A stretch of 64,000 nt of DNA from Carallia brachiata (Eukaryota > Streptophyta > Magnoliopsida > Malpighiales > Rhizophoraceae). How positions within the stretch are numbered: the stretch's first letter is position 1; each line of letters starts with the position of its first letter. Below the pieces are notes generated by a model, which saw only the letters and a program-made list of their open reading frames with translations, was not told the origin of the DNA and searched no databases. Location: contig JADCRB010000030.1 in assembly GCA_021464245.1 (NCBI GenBank), positions 3,798,213 to 3,862,212 on the forward strand. The letters are read 5' to 3'. A program made the position numbers and the translations under genes. This document shows, in pieces, positions 59,612-64,000 of this stretch.

Positions 59612-61710
59612 AAAAATTTGAACGAAAAATACAATCTTTTTTTTACAGATTTTGCCAATATATGTTGCTATAATTTGTTTGTAATTTCCTAGGTACATTT
59701 TGTATTTGTCTTGGTGGGGTGGTGTAGGGGGGATATCATTTGTTTGCTGTTGATCTGTGGGTGGTAAAATTCTTTTTGTTTGGGAATATAAGATCATTCT
59801 TTTTTGCTTTGGATTTTCCTTGTGAGAGTGAAAGATTTCTTTTTTAAGGCAATGAATAAAAGGTTTTTGGGTCATGAGATCAATTGTGAAATATAACAGC
59901 AAATATGAACAAAATGCATCGTTTAGTATTTGTTTTGGAATTTCAATGAAGAGGAAAGAAAGTATTTTTGTAGTTTGATTCTTTCATTTTTGTTCCTTAT
60001 ATTTTGATTCTTTCTTTCTCATTTGGTTTACCTAATTAGTTTGAAGTCGGGTCAAAGAAATGCTAATTTGAAAGCAAAGTGCTTCTGAGGATAGCGATTT
60101 GCGCCTCAGGAAGTAGTAATTAAATTACAAATATTATAAAAGTAGTAAATAACTTTTATTTTTCACTATTTTCTGGGGAAGAAAGTTTTGTGGCTTTATT
60201 ACCGTAATATCACTAATATTGATTGCAACCATTTTTGAAGGGTTAAAATTAAATAAAAAAATTAAAATAAAAAAAAAAAAAATATTTATGATTCAATTGT
60301 TAAAATTCATAAAAGTTTAAAAACAATTTTAAATTATCCCGTTAATGGGTACTTGAGTTATTTATAAAATTAAAAATATCAAATTTGATTTCTAAAAACC
60401 AAATAACCAGAAAGAAAAGCTCAAGAAACAAACTTGTGGGATTAATGTAAGTGAGTTGTAGAATGCATTTCTTTTGTTGGTGTATTTGTATAATGAAATT
60501 CAGAAAAAAAAACCTCAGTTAAATTAATATGAAAATATTGACCATGGGCGTTGAGCATTTGGGCTGGGCCACGTTAATTCCTTTAGTGCTGGCTCATAGA
60601 GAGCGGCAGGTGGCGGAGAAAGCAAAGCCAGAGTTCTTGCCTGTTTTCTACATTCGGGCGGAGGCAGAGATGGGGGAATTGTTCTTGCAGAGCCAGACAC
60701 ACAGGATTATTGGTCGGGAGGGCGTTCTTATTTACTGTGTGAGTATGTGATTCCTTTCTTTATTTTTTTAGAAAATATAATGATTGATCTGAAATTGTAA
60801 AAGGATATCAAATCGTATTATGATAAAATACAAAGATTTGATATTACTTATAATATTATTCAATTTTTTCACTTATTAATTAATTTCAGTTTTTAGGTGA
60901 ATTAAAAGTTATCAAATTTTATTTGGTATTATATTAAAACTTGGTTTGTTCTCTTGTTGGCACTTACCACTAAATAAATTGAATTTTGAAATGAATTTAA
61001 AATTTTAAGATTGTATAATGACAAAAACAAAATAGACTATAGAATAAGAAAATAAAAAAAAAATGAATTTAATAATTACTATGTATAGAATTATCTAAAT
61101 TATTCTTCTAATAATGTTATATAATTATTATGTTAAAGTTAAAATAATAATTTTTTAATTGATCAGAGATAAGGGCTGGAATTTCCCAATCCCCAGTCAA
61201 CTTGCATTGGCGGGGCTAGACGGAGACCGAGTCCTCATTGCCATCCCAATTTGGGTTCCTTATAGTTGGTAGAACTCAATTTGAACGCAAAATTATGCCA
61301 TATTTTAATATTTGGAAAAATTTGGTGGACATATAAAATTTTTTTATTGTGTCTACACGTGTTTATTTTGTGTAATTATGAGAATTTTTTGTACAACCGT
61401 AACGATAAAAAGTAATATAAAAAATACTATTATTTTTTTCGCTTCAAAAAATTATAATTGTACAAATAATGGTCGCAGTTACATAAAATTAACACCTTTG
61501 AACAAAATATGACAACATACATCTATTTATGTAATGAAGTTCTTTGATATATTTGTTAAAGAATCAATTTTGTCACTAATAATCCCAATCCAAAGATGCT
61601 ATTACCAACCACCACATCCTGCCTATGTGGTTGTGCACCTTTAGCTATTGTATAGCCAAAAAAAAAAAAAAAAACCACTAGCAATAGATGTGAATTGTCC
61701 AAGTCCTTCA
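59612..61710. other. Intergenic region
   Basis: Patellin 3' flank then AT-rich sequence. Two short G/C-richer pieces (about 60540-60750 and 61165-61270) stand out. The first has a 73-residue open frame with no recognisable domain, and both may be gene remnants. Confidence 0.45.
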
Positions 61711-63259
61711 ATGCTGCAGTTTCTTCTTGCCCCTTCTTTTTTGGTTCTCTTCCTTGACTTCTTCAGCTGACACCCATCAGCATTTTCTGCACTGCTTTTC
61801 TGTTTACTCAGGAAATTCTAGCTCCATTTCCAGTATCATTTACAATCCATATAACTCTTCGTATTTATCTGCATTGCGTTTCTTTGTGCAAACCCAAAGG
61901 TTTAATAAAACTTTCACTCCCAAGTGACAAGTAATTGTTACCCCAACTAATGTGTCCTATGTTCAAGCTGCTATTTATTGTTCGCGAAAGCACGACTTGA
62001 AAGTTGGAATCCATCTCAAAAATCGGTGATCTGTCAATGTTGACATAACCAATAGAGATGAGTGGGTTCAAGCGGGAGTGACTCTCACTGAACTTCACTA
62101 TAGAATTGCTGAAAAAAAGCAGAACATTGGCCTTTCCAGGAGGATTGTTTCCGAGTGTTGGTGTAGGTGGACACGTTAGTGGAGGAGGATAAGGCACATT
62201 GTCGTGTAAATACGGTCTTGCTGCAGATAATGTGATTGATGCACAATTAGTTACTGTTGATGGGAAACTCCTCGATTGAGCCTCGATGGGAGAGGATTTA
62301 TTTTGGGCCATTAGAGAAGGTTGAAGGAATACTTTTGGCGTCGTTATTGCGTGGAAGATAAATTTAGTTCCAGTTCCATCTACTGTAACTGTATTCAAGG
62401 TTATGAGAAACCCAGAGCAAAATGCAACCAAATTTCTCCATCAGTGGCAAAAAGGTTACGAACAAGCTTCATGAAGATCTTTTCATAATGGCTGGCATGG
62501 TAAAGTTTCCAACTGATCAGCAAGGATGCACAATTGTATCCGCAATATTCGATGGCTTGTTCCTTGGTAATACGACTAGGCTTCTTCTGCTGATTCAAGA
62601 GAGCTTCCCGGAACTTGGTTTGTTGAAAGAAGATTGCAGTGAAATGAGTTGGATTGAGTCCACTCTACACTTCATCAGATTCCCGAGCAATACATCGTTG
62701 GAAGTTTTGCTTGACCGGACTACTTTACTAAAAGGAAACGTCAAAGTAAAATGGGACTATCTAAAGCAACCTATGCCTGAGCATGCTTTTGAAGGGTTAT
62801 GGGAAAGATTTCGAGATGTTGAGGAAGCAAGTATAACTTTAGAACCATATGGTGGAAGAATGGATGAGATCTCAGAGTCTAATATCCCATTTCCAGGTAG
62901 AGGAGGGTACATGTGTGCGATCCAGTACTTGGTGAATTGAAATTCAGAAAGCAAGGAAGCTTCCCAAAAGGTTATACGACTACATGGCTCCTTATGTTTC
63001 TAAGAATCCCAGAGCAGCATATGTCAACTACAGGGATCTTGACATTGGTATGAACAATATAAGTAACACCAGTCATAGGAAAGCAAGCATTTGGGGTTTA
63101 AAATTCCATGGAACAAACTTTGATAGGTTGTTTTGTGTGAAAGCTGCCATTGATCCTACCAATTTCCTTAGAAATGAGCAAAGTATCCCTCCCCTCTTAG
63201 CTCAGTGGCATGACACAAGACAAATAATTGACAAACAATCAAGTAATTACTCAAGTTGA
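61711..63259 (+). pseudogene. Berberine-bridge-enzyme-like FAD oxidase pseudogene
   Basis: Remnant of a secreted FAD-linked oxidase (BBE-like, reticuline-oxidase-like). Recognisable family blocks appear in order but in different frames: a signal-like MLQFLLAPSFLVLFL start, YNPYNSSYLSALRFFVQTQRF, VIVTPTNVSYVQAAIYCSRKH, YRIAEK, GLAADNVIDA, DLFWAIR, PELGLLKEDCSEMSWIES, LLDRTTLLKG, PYGGRMDEISESNIPFPGR, YVSKNPRAAYVNYRDLDIG and FLRNEQSIPP at the end. Lesions include a frameshift near 61767, stop codons at 61925, 62190, 62277, 62322 and 62938, and loss near 62020 of the segment that normally holds the SGGHD motif with the FAD-attaching histidine. It has no introns, as usual for the family. Too many lesions to be a sequencing artefact alone. 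Confidence 0.9.
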
Positions 63260-64000
63260 TTGGTGCACCCAAGGCCTTTGTGGTCAAGGCAACCTAACAG
63301 AAGCTTATAATTACTAATTGTGAGGTGCCTCCCCTATTTTTTTGTCAACTTCACTAAATATGAATAGTTTCTCTCTTCTAGAGAATAATTTATTTGTATC
63401 CTTTAAGGAACATATGGTCAGGTATAGAGTTTAATGTAGACATTCTCAAGCTGATTGTTGCATGTGTAGCCACGCATATGGGATCAATGTATGGGCTGTA
63501 CACTCAAGGAAACATGAATAAAAAATATTAAACATATTAAAATTGATTCCTAATTTGATATGTGGATTCCAAAATTTAATTTTTAATGATAATTTTTTAT
63601 TGATATGCTTTTTAATATATTCATTCCTCAAGTTAGTTTCTTCATGCTCTTTTCATATTCCTTTGTTTTTGTTTTTTGTTTTGTTTCTTTCATTTAATGA
63701 ATGCTTACAAGTAAGTTCTCAAATGCCTTCTTTTTGCCTCTGAAATGTGGTCTATCTGCTGATTTACATTTTTTTTTTTTTTTTTCTGTCTTGGTGGAGA
63801 TGATCTACATCATGAAGAAGGGAGGGAAAAATAATAAATTGAACTTCAGTTCTCTTAGTCAAAAGCTTCAGCTGCTAACTATCCCACCTAGTGTGAGTCC
63901 TCTCCACCAACTGATTTACTTTGGATTCAAGCTGGTGGACGTCAATTCGAATGTAGAAGTATACTGTGTTTTGATATTTGGCAAGGAAATGAACTTTGCC
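63260..64000. other. Downstream flank, no gene seen
   Basis: AT-rich sequence with a long poly-T run near 63769-63785. No open frame with a recognisable domain is visible at the window edge. Confidence 0.5.

Noticed and set aside
1..64000. CRISPR arrays, bacterial operons or phage elements
   Set aside because: Spliced plant genes throughout; no regularly spaced direct repeats and no prokaryotic gene organisation.

Overview
The window is nuclear DNA of a flowering plant. It is AT-rich, with long gene-poor spacers, GT-AG introns and plant-type gene families: a WRKY factor, a non-specific lipid-transfer protein, a patellin and a berberine-bridge-enzyme-like gene. Gene content and style fit a woody eudicot; Citrus or another rosid is my impression from family resemblance, not something I could verify.

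Layout. 1.1-4.5 kb (-): three-exon group IIe WRKY gene (WRKY14/35 type). 5-15.8 kb: intergenic, holding microsatellites, MITE-like elements and a perfect 27-bp inverted repeat. 15.8-16.6 kb (-): nsLTP gene with an apparent frameshift. 17.0-17.9 kb: a complete non-autonomous Mutator-like foldback element with 9-bp target duplications. 19.0-19.6 kb: GC-rich low-complexity island. 20.9-21.5 kb: SINE-like sequence and a 38-base G run. 22.4-24.0 kb (-): LRR receptor pseudokinase. 25.5-26.8 kb (-): bHLH gene (bHLH52/53 type) with up to three apparent one-base homopolymer losses. 28.9-33.6 kb: a duplicated promoter-like unit. 38.6-41.9 kb (-): UBA-domain gene with a 5'UTR intron. 47.1-48.9 kb (+): REB1/TTF1-like Myb protein with four lysine-rich repeats. 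50.0-54.3 kb (+): eight-exon PIG-A gene for GPI-anchor synthesis. 57.4-59.6 kb (+): four-exon patellin with a duplicated 5'UTR segment. 61.7-63.3 kb (+): decayed berberine-bridge-enzyme-like pseudogene.

Most notable structure. The upstream and first-intron region of the UBA gene (about 41.0-42.1 kb, minus orientation) is present as a diverged inverted copy at about 45.7-46.8 kb, directly in front of the Myb gene. The two genes are therefore divergent and appear to use duplicated promoter, first-exon and 5'UTR-intron modules. The first lysine-rich repeat of the Myb protein starts before its first usable ATG, which suggests that the 5' end was remodelled.

The genes are unrelated housekeeping, regulatory and defence-type genes, not a cluster with one function. 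I found no convincing previously undescribed multi-gene system. The novelty here is structural: inverted promoter duplication, 5'UTR duplication, the foldback transposon, and a set of homopolymer frameshifts that may be assembly errors.
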